Source of the DNA: Ptychodera flava
Lineage: Eukaryota; Hemichordata; Enteropneusta; Ptychoderidae
Direction: 5' to 3'
Assembly: GCF_041260155.1 (NCBI RefSeq)
Contig: NC_091933.1
Span: forward strand, 24,089,174-24,153,173
Length of the DNA stretch: 64,000 bases
In this document: one piece after another, positions 40,324-53,900 of the stretch
Layout of the letters: the number at the start of each line of letters is the position of its first letter
Position numbering within the stretch: position 1 is the first letter of the stretch
Position numbers and translations under genes: made by a program
Notes under the pieces: model-generated
Told to the model about the DNA's origin: nothing
The model's database searches: none
What the model saw: only the letters and a program-made list of their open reading frames with translations

Positions 40324-43300
40324 GCCACACAACTTCTCAAAGTGTTAAATATCATCTATTTGTTACACTATCTACACTATCACAGAGATTTATGTATACC
40401 ATGACTGCATTTCAACTTAACTACAAAGATGACGACATAAATTTCCAAACTTTTTTGACAGTATCTAAAAAAAATCAGAAGTGGAACAACTGCGTTTCTT
40501 TATTGTTTTCAGTCACCTACAACTTTGGCAGTGTTCCAACAGTATGGAGAATGGCTTCTTGCGGGTCAATAGAGCAACAGCAATGAGCATGAAAATGAAA
40601 AGTGAAGACAACCACCATATTTCTTTTCTCATTCTAAATTGTTTTATTTTTTCTGGAACAAGAAAAATATCGCCTTACACAGTGGGTTCAATACAGCTAA
40701 CACATAGGAGTACACAGAGAATACACATACGCTGCAAATGGCAATTATCCATTTCTGATAATGCAGTTCTCTACCATCTATGATATCAACAAATAATATC
40801 TACATCTGATCTGTCACTTTCACAATCAACACCATCACAGTATATACATCTCTGACAACGGATCTCAAAACGTCCCCATTAAAGTCCTTCTCCCACAAAA
40901 TTTCAAAAGCAAAAAAATAAGAATTCCTTGGCTGGGTAAGTTGACAAGTACAAAGCTACTAGGTAAGTAGGTAAATTGTTTTCTTGAACGGAGGCAAAAT
41001 GACAGCTGAAACCATTAAATAATTGTAAATCTGTAATTTTTCTTCAATTTCTTTGGAAATTCTTCTTTCTCTGATATATTGCAAGCGTACATGACATTCA
41101 CAGTAAAGTGTACCTTCACGAATTCAATGGACAGTAAATTGTCACCCATCATGTATATTCAAGCATTTAAAAATCAATAGAGGTTAACGAAAGCCACAAA
41201 GAATACATTACTTATATGTACACTGGGGACAAAGACTTCCAGTTTTGAAAAAGCTGCAGCAAAATTACTTTTTGAATTTGTCGGCAAATTTACACGATAA
41301 CACAAGACACTATGCTACATACAATTGGTGGGGGTCATGAAAGTCTGTGACCTCTCCTGTGACTCTGCAGAGGCAAAATGTCTGTAAACAGTCTTGGGCT
41401 GCCCAAGTAACTTTTTACTACAGATAAATCATTTCAACCCAAGAAATAAAATATTTATGAGATTTCTTTACAGAAAAAAAATATTTTACAGGAGATCAAT
41501 CTAAAAACTATCTTCTTGGTGTACAGTTTTTATAGCTATGATAAAATCATGTCTACATATGAACTTTCTCATAACCTTCGACTTATGACCTCTGCACTCC
41601 ATTTTATATGTGGAATTGGCAAGAGATCTGGATCGGTTCAATGCAAAACGTCATCAAAGAATTTAAGTATAAGGTACTTGTAACTAAGTATATATTGAAA
41701 AAAGCTATATTTAAGAAACAACAGCACCATACAGGCTGGCTGGCAACTATGGGTTTTAATTGTTACAAATATGTCATCAATAACAGCTTTGGTAAATGTC
41801 ATCTGAATATTCTTCTCTGCAAGTCTTTCAGCTCAATGGTGGTTAAATGTGATCACCAAGGCAACTGCTCCATGCCTATCCTTCATATTTTCATTAAATA
41901 AAACATTTGTGACTCAAAAGAATTTTTGCATGATTGTAGAAACTATAATTTTACTTTTCTTGTATCATTAAACTCCATACATATTTTGGATCTCTCATAA
42001 TTCATCTTAACATGGACAATTTCTTGACTTGGTTAATTCAATCCAAAGTATACATTAAAAAATACATATCTATTCATCGTGTCAGTCGAACAATTCATGT
42101 TTTCAATGAGTAAACATTCCAAAAGGATTGTTTACGGAATAGGGGAAGAGCAAACATTGCACATTATTACAGATTGGCATGTAGTGAACGCAAATCATCT
42201 TGTGAAGATGATACTATGAGATTCAACAATGTATAGTTGCTAATGCTGAATGTTCAAGACACTTTCTCTTGTGCATATGACAATTCTGACCACTTCCACA
42301 GCTTTCTGTGTACTGAAGGATTACTATATGTGACCGTAAAAACTTTTGAAATATATCAATTTTGATTTTATTGGTGCAGTATTTTTTTCTTTGGCAGAAG
42401 TTTCAGTGACCCATTGAAAGGCATGAGTACAATTCAACATTGGAAATTATGTGTTTCTGAGATTTTGTTGAAAAAATTTGCTACACATATCACTATTTCA
42501 CAAACGCTGGGATTTTTACTCTCTTAAAATTCAACAGTTTCTGCCTTAGATTTGGTGTTGCTGACACTTACTTGAAACTTAGCAAACTTATTTGCATATA
42601 CTGTCACACTGTCTATGGCTGGCAACTTATGAACTTCCTTAGGCAACCATTGCTCAGCAATGTGAATCATTTAGAATCATCTCAATAAAGCTATAATACC
42701 ACAATGTGTTGAAAGAAAAGCTAGAAAATGAAAATTACACATTATTAAAGTTCACTTCACGCTTTAACCCTTGTACAGGACTCTACCATTGCTGTTTGCA
42801 AATGGGGAGGTAGTTCCTCTGTGCGAAGAGGCACAGGTTGAAGTCTACAGTATCCGTTTTATCTGTGTCTCAAAAAATTAAAAAGAACTGAACAATTTGA
42901 CTGGCCTTCCTTTGACAAAGGGTGTAAGATATAATGTGTGTAACAGCCCAGTCTTATTTATTGCTCCTTGAATTTTGAAGAAGTTTACAGCATCTTCTGT
43001 GGCAAAAACCGACGTAAAACTGACAAAAGAGCTGAGACGCAATTTTCTTTCAGTCTTGCTATGACTCAAACTCACTGGAGCAAATGTATTTTACTAAAAT
43101 GACTGAACATTAATGCTGGCCTAGTCGTCTGAAAATGTATCTCTGGGTATTAAATGACCCTAACATGAACACTGTGGAAGTTACATTCTAGATAACAGTT
43201 ACAAGGAAATTCACAACATGCATAAATGTAACATTCATAATCCAAATCTAAAATGTAATTCACTTTCCCATAAACTAAAGAGAAAATGTATACACAAATG

Positions 43301-45994
43301 ATAATGTCTTTACCCTTTTGAGGGTACGAACCAATGACCTTGTTGACATATTTAGATTTTCTGTGTATGGCACTGAGGACTCTCATAAACAATATAAATC
43401 CCTCTACAGTCAAACCTGTCTGATACGGACAACTTGGATGGAAGAACATAAATAGACAAACAGAAAGTCTACTCAACTTTTGACTGGTTTTGTTTTTGGA
43501 GAGGGCGTTCTGTTCAGAGAGGTATCTGTGAGTAAGCACAGGTTTCATGGTAGTTGCTTGATACTGGTATACTGAGATAAATGGAACAAAAACTATGAAA
43601 TAATGCACATGTTTAATGTGTAATTGGTGTTGGAGTCAAAACAGTATTTCATAATGTATATTGCACATAATATAATGTGTTTCAACTTAACAATTGGGAA
43701 AACTGATGAACATGCATGTACAATAAATAACTGAGAACAAATGAGTTTGACAATGAGTCAAAAGCTGATAATACAATTACCTTGTTATAATATGGTTGAA
43801 TAATAACTGTTAGATCTTTGGAACTTGTAGGAAAAATTCTGTTCAATGTGAATGGCATAAAACAAATCTACGACAGTTGATGGCCAGAATACTGTGATCT
43901 GATTGGTGGAGATGTTACAAAAGCCGTGCCATATTCGCAATATAGTACCATTGGAGCAGACACAAGCTCTCAGTTAGAGAAAAATTCCCTTTTTGACATT
44001 TAACGCCATAATTTCAATTTAATATTATGATATAACAGCAATTCACCACCTCAGCAATGGGTATATCACTTGATTTTGACAAGTTCACTCCACATATGTA
44101 CTCACTATCGCTCATGCACATACGTCATTAACTGGTCAAAATTTAATGGTATACCATCGCTGGGTGTGGTTTATTGCTCAAACATAAATCAGTTTTTGAG
44201 TTGTTCAAGTGTGTGCCTGTATCACCACTGGGGGACACATAATGTCTTACCTTACTGATGTATGACTGCAAAGGTAGCCAGTGCCATGCTGAGTACCATA
44301 AACTAATAAACACTCCTATTATTTTTTTTCTCTGGGGGAGACTTCGCAACGACTGGTTGAATTCAGTTAAAAGTATGCTTAATTTTGGGCAAAGTTGCAT
44401 ATTAAGCTATCTTCAAAGAGTTTCATTTGAAGTGATATTGTCGTCTGTGTTAGCAGCCATCAATAGTCTGATTGGGGACGTTTACTCTTGAAATATCAAA
44501 TTACACTTACTATCTCGAGGACTTTTTAACTTGAATTTCTGACAGTTTTCAAGATGGCATGGGCTCAACAGACAGATGAAATGAATTCATATCAAAATTC
44601 AACACAATTAACTTATCTGGCCTTTTGAACAAATACATATCACCATTGGATTTATGGGTAATCTTGAATTTCATATTTACCTGAAAAGATCAACTCAATG
44701 AGAATAATTGTATTCAACTCCCTAAAGCATGATGAAATGTCCAAAGTTTCAATTATCTACACAGTCTGTATACATACTCAGTTTGTTATTACTGTTGACA
44801 ACTGAAGTCTGGATTTATACACATTTCTTCAAAGGGGATACTTTCAATGCATTTAGGATTATTTCAGTCTGACAATTGCCTGTAGCATACACTCAGTCTT
44901 TAACCTTTGACCCTGTCAAAGTCACAGTTGGGTGGGATTACCTTATTCATGTTTTTTTTTTTAATCATTGCAGTCACGGCCATCAACAGGATGAGGGTAG
45001 GAAGGTACTGAGAAGAGAAAGTTATAATAACTTATTTAATTCATTCTGATTCTGACTACAGATGCTGGTCTGTATGAAGGATTGCATTGGCCCATTCAGC
45101 ATTCACCCATTTCATCAACCATGGACAACTGAGGAAAAAATTCCCATGTACCAGCACTGAGTAAATGTTGGATGTTGGAGAAAAAAAAAAAAACACATAT
45201 TATGAGTAAGGGGTATTGCAAAATGTGGGAGATAATTTATGTGAATTCATCATGTCTCAAAATGTTGGGTAGGTCCTAAATGCTTTATCTTACATGAATG
45301 TTTTGATGTGAAATATTATCAGATGTGCAACAATCAATGTACTTGTAATCTTATATGTAAAATGAAAAAACAAAATTTGACTCAGATTTTGCATAAAGTG
45401 CATATCATCTTCATGCTGGGAATAGCTTATTACATACAATATCAGAAACAAATTTTCCTATCAAAGGACGTATGAGAAAAAAATGACAATACAATTTTTC
45501 TTATCAAAATTGCATAAAGCTCTCATAAGTATAATTATACCTATTTGAAATTTTGTAAGAAATAGGCCAAGATGGGATATCCAAAAATTGTAAACTCCAG
45601 TTGTCTAAAAGAAGAATAGCATTTGAGAACATCATCTTGAACTGCTTTCATCTCATTGGTTTTAAAACATAGATACTTATCCCGTGAGACAACTTGTTTG
45701 AGTTATGTAGTCCCAGTTGAGACAGTACTACCGTATGTATGGCTGATTCATTACAGAAGCTGTGAACTGAACGTAAATGTCTAATACTAATACAGGTACA
45801 CATATTGAGGACATCAATGTATACATATACACTACTTCCTTTGACCCTGGCAAAGTCAATAATATTTGAAATGTGATCTACTCAAGCAAATAAGTAAAAC
45901 CACATCAAAAACAAAAGTTCTAGAATGGCGTAAATGACTGGGTTGAGTTCAGATTACAAGCTTGTGAAATGAATGCTTATGTTATATTTCGTGG
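40324..45994 (-). other. Probable TBC1D25 3' UTR and downstream flank
   Basis: No exon, ORF or repeat is convincing in these 5.7 kb. Because the TBC1D25 stop is at 45995, its 3' UTR must start here and read leftwards. I could not choose the polyadenylation site. Confidence 0.4.
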
Positions 45995-47913
45995 TTAACA
46001 GGATTCTCCGTTGACAACACTGGATTCATTGCTGATGGACTTCTTGACAGGGCTGTGACTATCCAAGTTGTCATCGTTGGTGGATGAGATGATTTCGGCA
46101 CGGAGGTAGTCCGCGAACAGAGTTCTAGCACGGTGGAGGACCTTCTCCACGTGGTGCTTGCGCACCATTCTGTCGAAATGCATGGCGGTCTCATTATAGT
46201 CCAGCTGATTGCTTATGATGTGATCTCTGTGTTCCAGTAGAAGTGTCAGACACAGGAACAGCATGAATGGATTTCCCCCGCCAAACTCCTGAGGGGAGGG
46301 TAGATTAGCCAGGGCCGTGTTTGTTGGGTTCCCGTTAGTTGCGGTGACACTAGGTGCCTTCGGTGATTCTGGAGTGTGGGGAACGCTGGTGCTTCCATTA
46401 CTTGACTTGGACTTCACGGATTGATCATCTTCACTGCTGAAATGATTCTCTGATAGCACCAGGCCCTCGCTATTGCAATTATTATCAGGGTTGACAACCT
46501 GCAGCCCAGATGCGGTCTTGGATGAATAGCCGGATTCCTCGCTTTTGTCTGAGTCTATACGACTTCGTTGGCTTGGCAGGGTTTTCAAAACCAGTGTGTT
46601 GTCCTTACTTGACACCTGGTTTGGTGTGTTTGGGGCACTGCTGTCATCGAACGACGTCTCTGTGGACTTGGGGCTGCTGGGGCAGCTACTGACCTGACTA
46701 GACGACCTCTGTCTGGCAAACCTGAACCTCATCCTATCAGTTGGCGACAAGCAGGGGGACAGTGGTGCTGGCGGGCCGGAGAGTTCCAGTTCACCCTCCG
46801 GGAAATCCGGTGGCAAGGAGCTCCACATCACTTCCAACATTGACAGAGCGTCATGGAATGCAAATTCTCTCTTGAGTTCGAGCAGCAGCCAACGGTAGCA
46901 GAAGAACAGATCGTCGGCATTCTGCGACTTCAAATACACATAGAAGTCGGGATCGCAACACTCAAGCAATTTGGCAAGATGTTCAAATTTCTGGGTCATG
47001 GTAACTCCATCCAGCATGAAGTTGCCCTTCAGTCTGTTCATAATTCCACAGAAGCAGAGATATCCGTGAGCCTCATCTTTCATAACGTAGAGTATCGGAG
47101 ACGCTATATCACTCATGCCCTGACAGTAGGAGACATCTGGGTGTGACAACGCATATGTACAGAGTATATTATAGAGTTTTTTAACATTTAAATTTTCATC
47201 ACCACCAGCATAAAACTTGTGCATTCTGTCTGTTCTCAGCACATCCTTGTGCACCATGTTCATAATGTATTTCACTTCCTCGCGTTCATCAGAAAGCCAC
47301 TTCTTTTTCAGGTCTTCGAATTCGTTGGCTTTCCTCTTCAGGTAGTAGAATCTCTCCTCTCCCGTCATGCCATCTGGGAAGATGTTCAGCAGGTGCCTCC
47401 ATGCCACCTTGCGTAGCGAGGGCTCTATACCGCCGTGGTAGACATGCAACCTGAACTCCTCGGGTTTCACCAGCCTACCTTGCTGGTCCAAGAACCTATG
47501 GAAGTCGGCATCACTCAGTGGAGGTCTTGCAGCCTTGGCTATCTCATCTTCACTCTCCGTGGTGATGAAGATACGCTGCACTCTGTTGATGGTTCTCTCT
47601 ACCTGGTTCACGAAGGCTCCGACCAGAGGCATTCCCACCATGTTGCGCTCCTTCATGTTACCGCTGCCGACGACATCCTTGGTGTTGACGATGTCCCAGT
47701 CTTCCAGACCTGCGGAATCAACGTGGGACTGATCAGTGATTTTCAAGAGCTCTTGCGTATCCAGGAGAGACCAGCTCCCGGAGTCAAACGCCTCTTTTGC
47801 TATCGCAGGTTTGACTGTGTCACAGTCTTTGAGAGTGAGTATATGCCAGGAGTCAGAGTGTCTTGTTTGCCTGATGTCATTGTTGTCTTCTGATGTTGAA
47901 GGAGCAGGACAGC
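45995..47913 (-). CDS. TBC1D25: TBC1D25 last coding exon: linker, TBC domain, C-terminus
   Basis: The acceptor (TATCTGTAG on the minus strand) is at 47914-47915 and the exon runs open to the stop at 45995. The one-base overhang of the preceding exon restores a Gly codon, which fixes the junction. The longer open frame up to 48046 is intron read-through and should not be translated. The whole TBC domain and C-terminus lie in one 1.9-kb exon. The linker carries W-x-x-L/V motifs at codons starting 47848, 47773 and 47698 (DSWHIL, GSWSLL, EDWDIV). Confidence 0.92.
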
Positions 47914-50900
47914 CTACAGATACACACAGACATATACACAGGGGACACAGAAAGAGGAAAGTGACAGCCATGCACACTACAGATGTCAGTAGAGGAAACA
48001 TGGAAGCGATAAGGTGGGTCATGCAGATGTTATCTACGGCAAGCACACTAAATTATGCTTCTCTACATCTATAGCAATTTCTACCATGCAAGCGGATTAC
48101 CTACACCATTTCCATACAACATTTGCTATGCACATACATATACAGTCATTAGCTGATTTGAAATTCAACATCCTTAAAAAAAATGTTCCGAATTTGACAC
48201 ATGTGTGATACAGTTTCACAGCATATGAAAATACTGTTCCAGATGTGTGTATGCATGGGACATATATATATACATGTACCATCAAATGACATTGTGTGAA
48301 AACATCAAAAGCTGCACAACACATTCTGCTGAAGTGGTTTCATCGTACTATGCTGATGATGTTAAAATAGACTTCTATTCAAATTCCAAGAGGACAGTTA
48401 CGTACACTATCAATTCACCTTGGCATTGTTTTAATACACAAAGATGTCATCAAAACTAATATCATGCAGACTGGGAGTTTGAAGATAAAACTTCAGAAGG
48501 AAATTTTGAATGACGTTTTGGGAAATTTGCCTTGCATTGATAACTAAAAAGCAATGATAACAACTAAAAAGCAATGATTATAATGACTTGCTGCACAGGG
48601 AAGAGTCAGAAGGTACTGTCTTAGAGGGGATTGATGGAAATAATTTGGAAAAAAAAGCTGTAGGTAGATTTTGATATCCGTATCCTTGGAGCTCTGCAGT
48701 AGTGTTCATTCAGTGGTTTCAGCATTGCTATCTTATCAACGTTCTGCATTTGTACACTTGATGACTTCGTCTAGAAATGTCAGTGGTTATACTACACTAT
48801 GACAGTTACTTATGTACTGGAGAAAATCACATTGCTATCGCTGCAAACTATCACCTCAGCTGTAACTGTACTGAATGATATTCTGTTATCTTTTCAATGA
48901 GATATATTTAATTCCCAAATATTCTTACATTTAAGATAGAATGCTCCTTGGGGACAGATATTTAAACTCTCAAATTTCTGCATTTGTTTTCAGTTTGTGG
49001 GGGCTCATTTACAAGTTCTTGGTCAGAGAAAAATTTTCATTGTCTCAGTTTTTCAAAAATCTAAGATTTAATTTTTTCCCATGAGTTTAAAACAAAGAGA
49101 TGGCTGCCATTTTGAATTTCAAATATCGCTAAATGTTGGGTAATTTGTTTCTCTAGTACAAAATTTTGCATGGTGACCCTAGATTTTTATTCTTAGTTTT
49201 GGTAAGAAAATGGCTGAAAGTGTTGTTTAGGAAATTTTCAGCAAAAGTTTTAAGTCTTTCACTTTCGAGGAGCATACGACCTTGACTGTGCCACTGCTAT
49301 ACTCTAATATGAACATTTCTATAAATCACAGTTCATACACATTTTGCTGCAAATGACCTCCCATAATATAACATACAGTCGCGAACAGTATGGATTTTGG
49401 TTCATATTCAGCAACCGCAAAGTAGTTTTCTTGATCAATAAATACAAAAGCCTCTGTGGTGTTTGGGGCTTGCAGGGCCAGAAACCAGTGTGCAAGCCCC
49501 TGAACACTTGACAGTATTTTGATGTTTGCAAAGCTAGAAAATGTCTAGGTAACTGTATTAGCAAATTTTGATAATTTTTCACCACAAACATGAGAGAAGA
49601 CCTCTTATTCCTATTATTCCCTGTGCTTACCTGGACCATCGAATGGTTTCGTGTCGACTTTGATTTGTAAGTACGGCTGTGATGCACTGAGAAAAGCAGC
49701 GTCTACATCCCAGTCAGACAGCAGAGACAGGTACACCTCTTCACCTTTCTCATCTCTTGACAGGTAACTTATCGTAAAATCACTGAAAATTACAAGACGG
49801 GAGAAGAGAAAATTTTGATATTATCACTGGCTTGGAAATCATCAATAACTGTAGTGTACACACTGTCAAAATTATGGCCGTAAGTTTTGAAGATGGGAAT
49901 TGACTTCGATAACCTCATACACTTGACCTAAATGCTGATCCTGGACCAAACAAGCTTCAACAATACATTCAACATACATTATCACAATCACTTGTAGAGG
50001 GTAAATTACATATCAACTCAAATATGAAATTAGTTTTCCATATAAAGATATACTTTAATATTTTTGTTTTTTAAACTATTTGCTATCAGAAAAACACTTG
50101 ACTACATTTCCGGATTCTATCTATAGATCACCACTTTGCAATGCTATCTGCTTTGCAATATTTAGTCTCAGTAAACATCCGAGCACCACGTTGGCATTGA
50201 TAATCTGGACCACTTTGCCAGGTACACATTATTATTAAGCAAACTGCATCTGCAGGCAAGAGTCTAACAAACGGATTTCTCCAGACTTTATTCAAAAGGT
50301 TGAAAAACAAAGCAAACACAGTGACACATTCTGTGGGAAAGAGGGAGTCTTCCAAATGGATTTCTCCAGACTCTATTGAAAAGGTGGAAAAACAAACCAA
50401 ACACGCTATTTCAGAAAATCTTGGTCACTATTCTTGAACAGACCTGCTGCATGTAAAGTACATGTCTTTGACTCTGCCTGTGGCTCTAAGAGATGGTTCA
50501 CTTGATTCATGTCTACACACTCTTTATGCTAATTATGAGAAGAGAAAATGGTTGATTTTTATATCGCTGTCTTGTTTTGTTGTGTGACACTGTCTTGATT
50601 GCACTTTGTTTGTTTGTTTGTTGGATGATGTGTATGTGCAAATGCAGTGTTTTCTCCAGGTATCTCCCAGAAAGGGGAGGGGGTGTATGTCACTATGAAA
50701 TACTTTATCAACCAATATTTGTATAGGTTATCGCACGAGTAACGGTGCGTTTACGGTTGTTATCACAACACTTTTGGTCATCAGTTTGTAAAAGTCACTC
50801 GGCCTGCGGCCTCGTGACTTTTACAAACTGATGACCAAAAGTGTTGTGATAACAACCGTAAACCCACTGTTACGAGTTGTGATAACCGACTTATACCACG

Positions 50901-53900
50901 ACAAACACACAAATTTGGCCATAATTGTGATGGTAGCCTTTGCCATTATTTCGAATGTCACTTGAATGATGACCGTTCATTTATATGTGAATTAGAACCA
51001 AGTAATAAGAAGTCATCGTTGATGACACAGTCCCCGCTTGTCCATTTGTTATAATCTTTGGTGTCTAGGTAGCTGTGGAATGACATTGATGCAACGGGTG
51101 CATCAGGCCTGTGACTTGCATAATAAAGTAATCTGAGGAACGTTCAATAAAAGACTCATCTCTGCCGGTGTTGACCACTAAAGGAACTTTTGATTAAATC
51201 ACACATAACGATGCCCTCACTGCCTCTAGTGTCATGACAGCACATACTATACACATGGTTTGGTGGAATTTTCGAAATGGTATGGGATCAGGTATGTTGT
51301 TGTAATCAGCCATTTTGGATCATATTATGAAACAAATTAATGTGCAAAAGAATGCAGGCATATCACGTTTAAACAAAATCAGTCCATTGAAGGACAGTGA
51401 CCTATGTTTATAAAATTGAAATCAAATGGCTGTCTATTGACCATATGGATCGTAGCACAAAATTAGTAGACATGCATAAATATGCCATAGTACTTTATCT
51501 TTGTACCAAGTCTCAACAACATTGGATAAGGAATATTTGCATATGATTAAGCCTCAAAGACATGAAAAAATCCAAAAATGACAATCTGGCAGCCATATTG
51601 GAACATGTCACGAAGTAAATTGACATGTATACATGTATGTGTGCCATAGTGCTTGATCTTTGTGCCAAGTTTGGACAAAATGGGTTTAATGACCTTTGAA
51701 TTATGCTTCAAAGACATGCAAATTCCAACAAAATGGCAGTTCTGCAGCCATATTGGATCCTATCGCAAGGTTAATTGATACATGCATATGTATGCCATAG
51801 TGCTTTGCCTTTGTGCCAAGTTTGAACAAAATCAGTTCAAGGATGTTTGAGTTATGGTTCAGAGACATGAGAAAATCGCAAAAAAATGGACGCCTGTCGG
51901 CCATATTGGATCATATCATGAAATAAAGTGGAGTTCATATGAAGGGCATAATGTTTTGCTTTTGTGCCAAATTTGAACAGAATCGGTTCAAGGATGTCTG
52001 AGTTATGGTCCAAAGACATGAAAAATCGCAACAAAATGGCTGCCTCACGCCCATATTGGATCGTATCGCAAAATAATTTTACATGCACATGAAGGCCTTT
52101 GTGCCAAGTTTTAACAGAATCTGTTCAAGGATGTCTGAGTTATGATCCAAAACATGAAAGATCCCAACAAAATGGCCGCCTCATGCCCATATTGGATCGT
52201 ATCGCAATATAATTTGACAAGCATATGTAGGCCATAGTGTTATGCCTTTGTGCAAAGTTTGAACAGAATCGGTTTGAGGATATTTGAGTTATGGTTCAAA
52301 GACATGAAAAAATCGCAAACAAAATGCCGCCTCGCGGCCATGTTGGATCGTATCGCAAAATAATTTGACATGCACATGTAGGCCATAGTGTTATGCCTTT
52401 GTGCCAAGGTTGAACAGAATATGTTCAAGGATGTCTGAGTTATGGTCCAAAGACATGAAAAATCGCAACAAAATGGCCGCCTCGCGCCCACATTGGATCG
52501 TATCGTGATATAATTTAAGATGGATATAAAAGCCATAGTGTTATGCCTTTGTGCCAAGTTTTAACAGAATCTGTTCAAGGATGTTTGAGTTATGGTCCAA
52601 AGACATGAAAAATCGCAACAAAATGGCCGCCTCGCGGCCATATTGGATCGTATCACAAAATAAATCGACATGCATCTGTAGGTTATAGTGCTATGCCTTT
52701 GTGCCAAGTTTGAACAAAATTGGTTCAGCAGTGTCTGAGAAACTGTTGATGACGGACGGACGGACGGACGGACGGACGGACGGACGCACAGACGGGACCC
52801 AATCTATAAGTCCCCGCCGGACTTCGTCCGCGGGGACTAAAAAGAGCATCTGTGAGGAAGGAAACAGTTTTCTGATTGGCTCTTTTATACAGGCTCCCTT
52901 CTTTTTTTTCTAATCGTCCCTTGCAAGCGCAGGTGGTGCTAAATGGGCTATTATTTTCTGATTGGCTTATTTTAGTTTCATACGCTTAGAGATTAATGTG
53001 ATTGGCTGAAATCAATTCATTGTTCATGACGTTCTCATCACGTGCACTGCCCTCGCTAAAATTCTCAGTTTCTGTTTGGCTCCTGGAGAGTAGACATGGA
53101 TGCTGCTCAATACTCTGATATTTCCTACTATGACAGCGATATTGAACGTTTTGTGTCACAATATGATAAAGCAGATACAACGAGGAAATAGCGGAGGAGG
53201 AAGCATTCACCCTGACCAAAACACAAGAGCAATCACGTTTTGCAGTTTTAGCCGGCGCGGAAAATGTTGCTAAAATTCAATGTTTACGTGTGCCACAGAA
53301 CACGAGGAGAATAATTGGGATGTTAAAGTCTGCGATACCTGCGGATGAGGAATGAACATATCAGTAAATCAGGCTGTGGAAGTAGTGAAGTGTTTACATT
53401 TGTGCCTGCACTATCGTATGATATCGAAGCGAGGGAACTCAATTCTTGCTTTGTCGTTTCGTGGTTGAAGTTCGTCGAGCGGATGGGACAGAATATCCAT
53501 CGCAAAGTTTGAGAGCTTTGTGTCGTACCATTCTGCGGTATTTGAGTGTAGAATGTCGTCGACGAGACCTGAATTTTATGAACCCCAATACGCACATTTT
53601 TAGGATTTCCACCATACAATTGACCGAATTATGAAAATCATTGATAGACGTGGTATCGGGGTCGACAAAAACAAGCACCGCTGTTCACATGAGATGGAGA
53701 ATGTAAGTTGTGGGAGAAAGTTTTCTGAGTCAATTCTGCCGAGTTGCACTGTGTATTTCTATGTGTCTAAAGTAATCTGCAGGTTGTATTCTGATTCGCA
53801 TTGAACATGGTCCAAAAAAAGATGCATATCCATTTTTAGACAGTGTTTGTCAGTTACATGCCTTTCAAAAATTACATGGCTTTTTGTGTTCATTGTATAT

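Noticed and set aside
47435..47893. 152-codon plus-strand ORF
   Set aside because: Antisense shadow of the TBC1D25 last exon, which has clear homology on the other strand.
47914..48046. First 44 codons of the long TBC1D25 ORF, with a signal-peptide-like hydrophobic start
   Set aside because: A good acceptor at 47914-47915 joins the upstream exon in phase, so this part is intron.
51400..52700. CRISPR-like regular array
   Set aside because: Units are about 150-bp direct repeats without unique spacers, in an animal intron.
51701..52913. Several ORFs including a TDGRTDGRTDG stretch
   Set aside because: They are translations of the 150-bp tandem units and the GGAC microsatellite.
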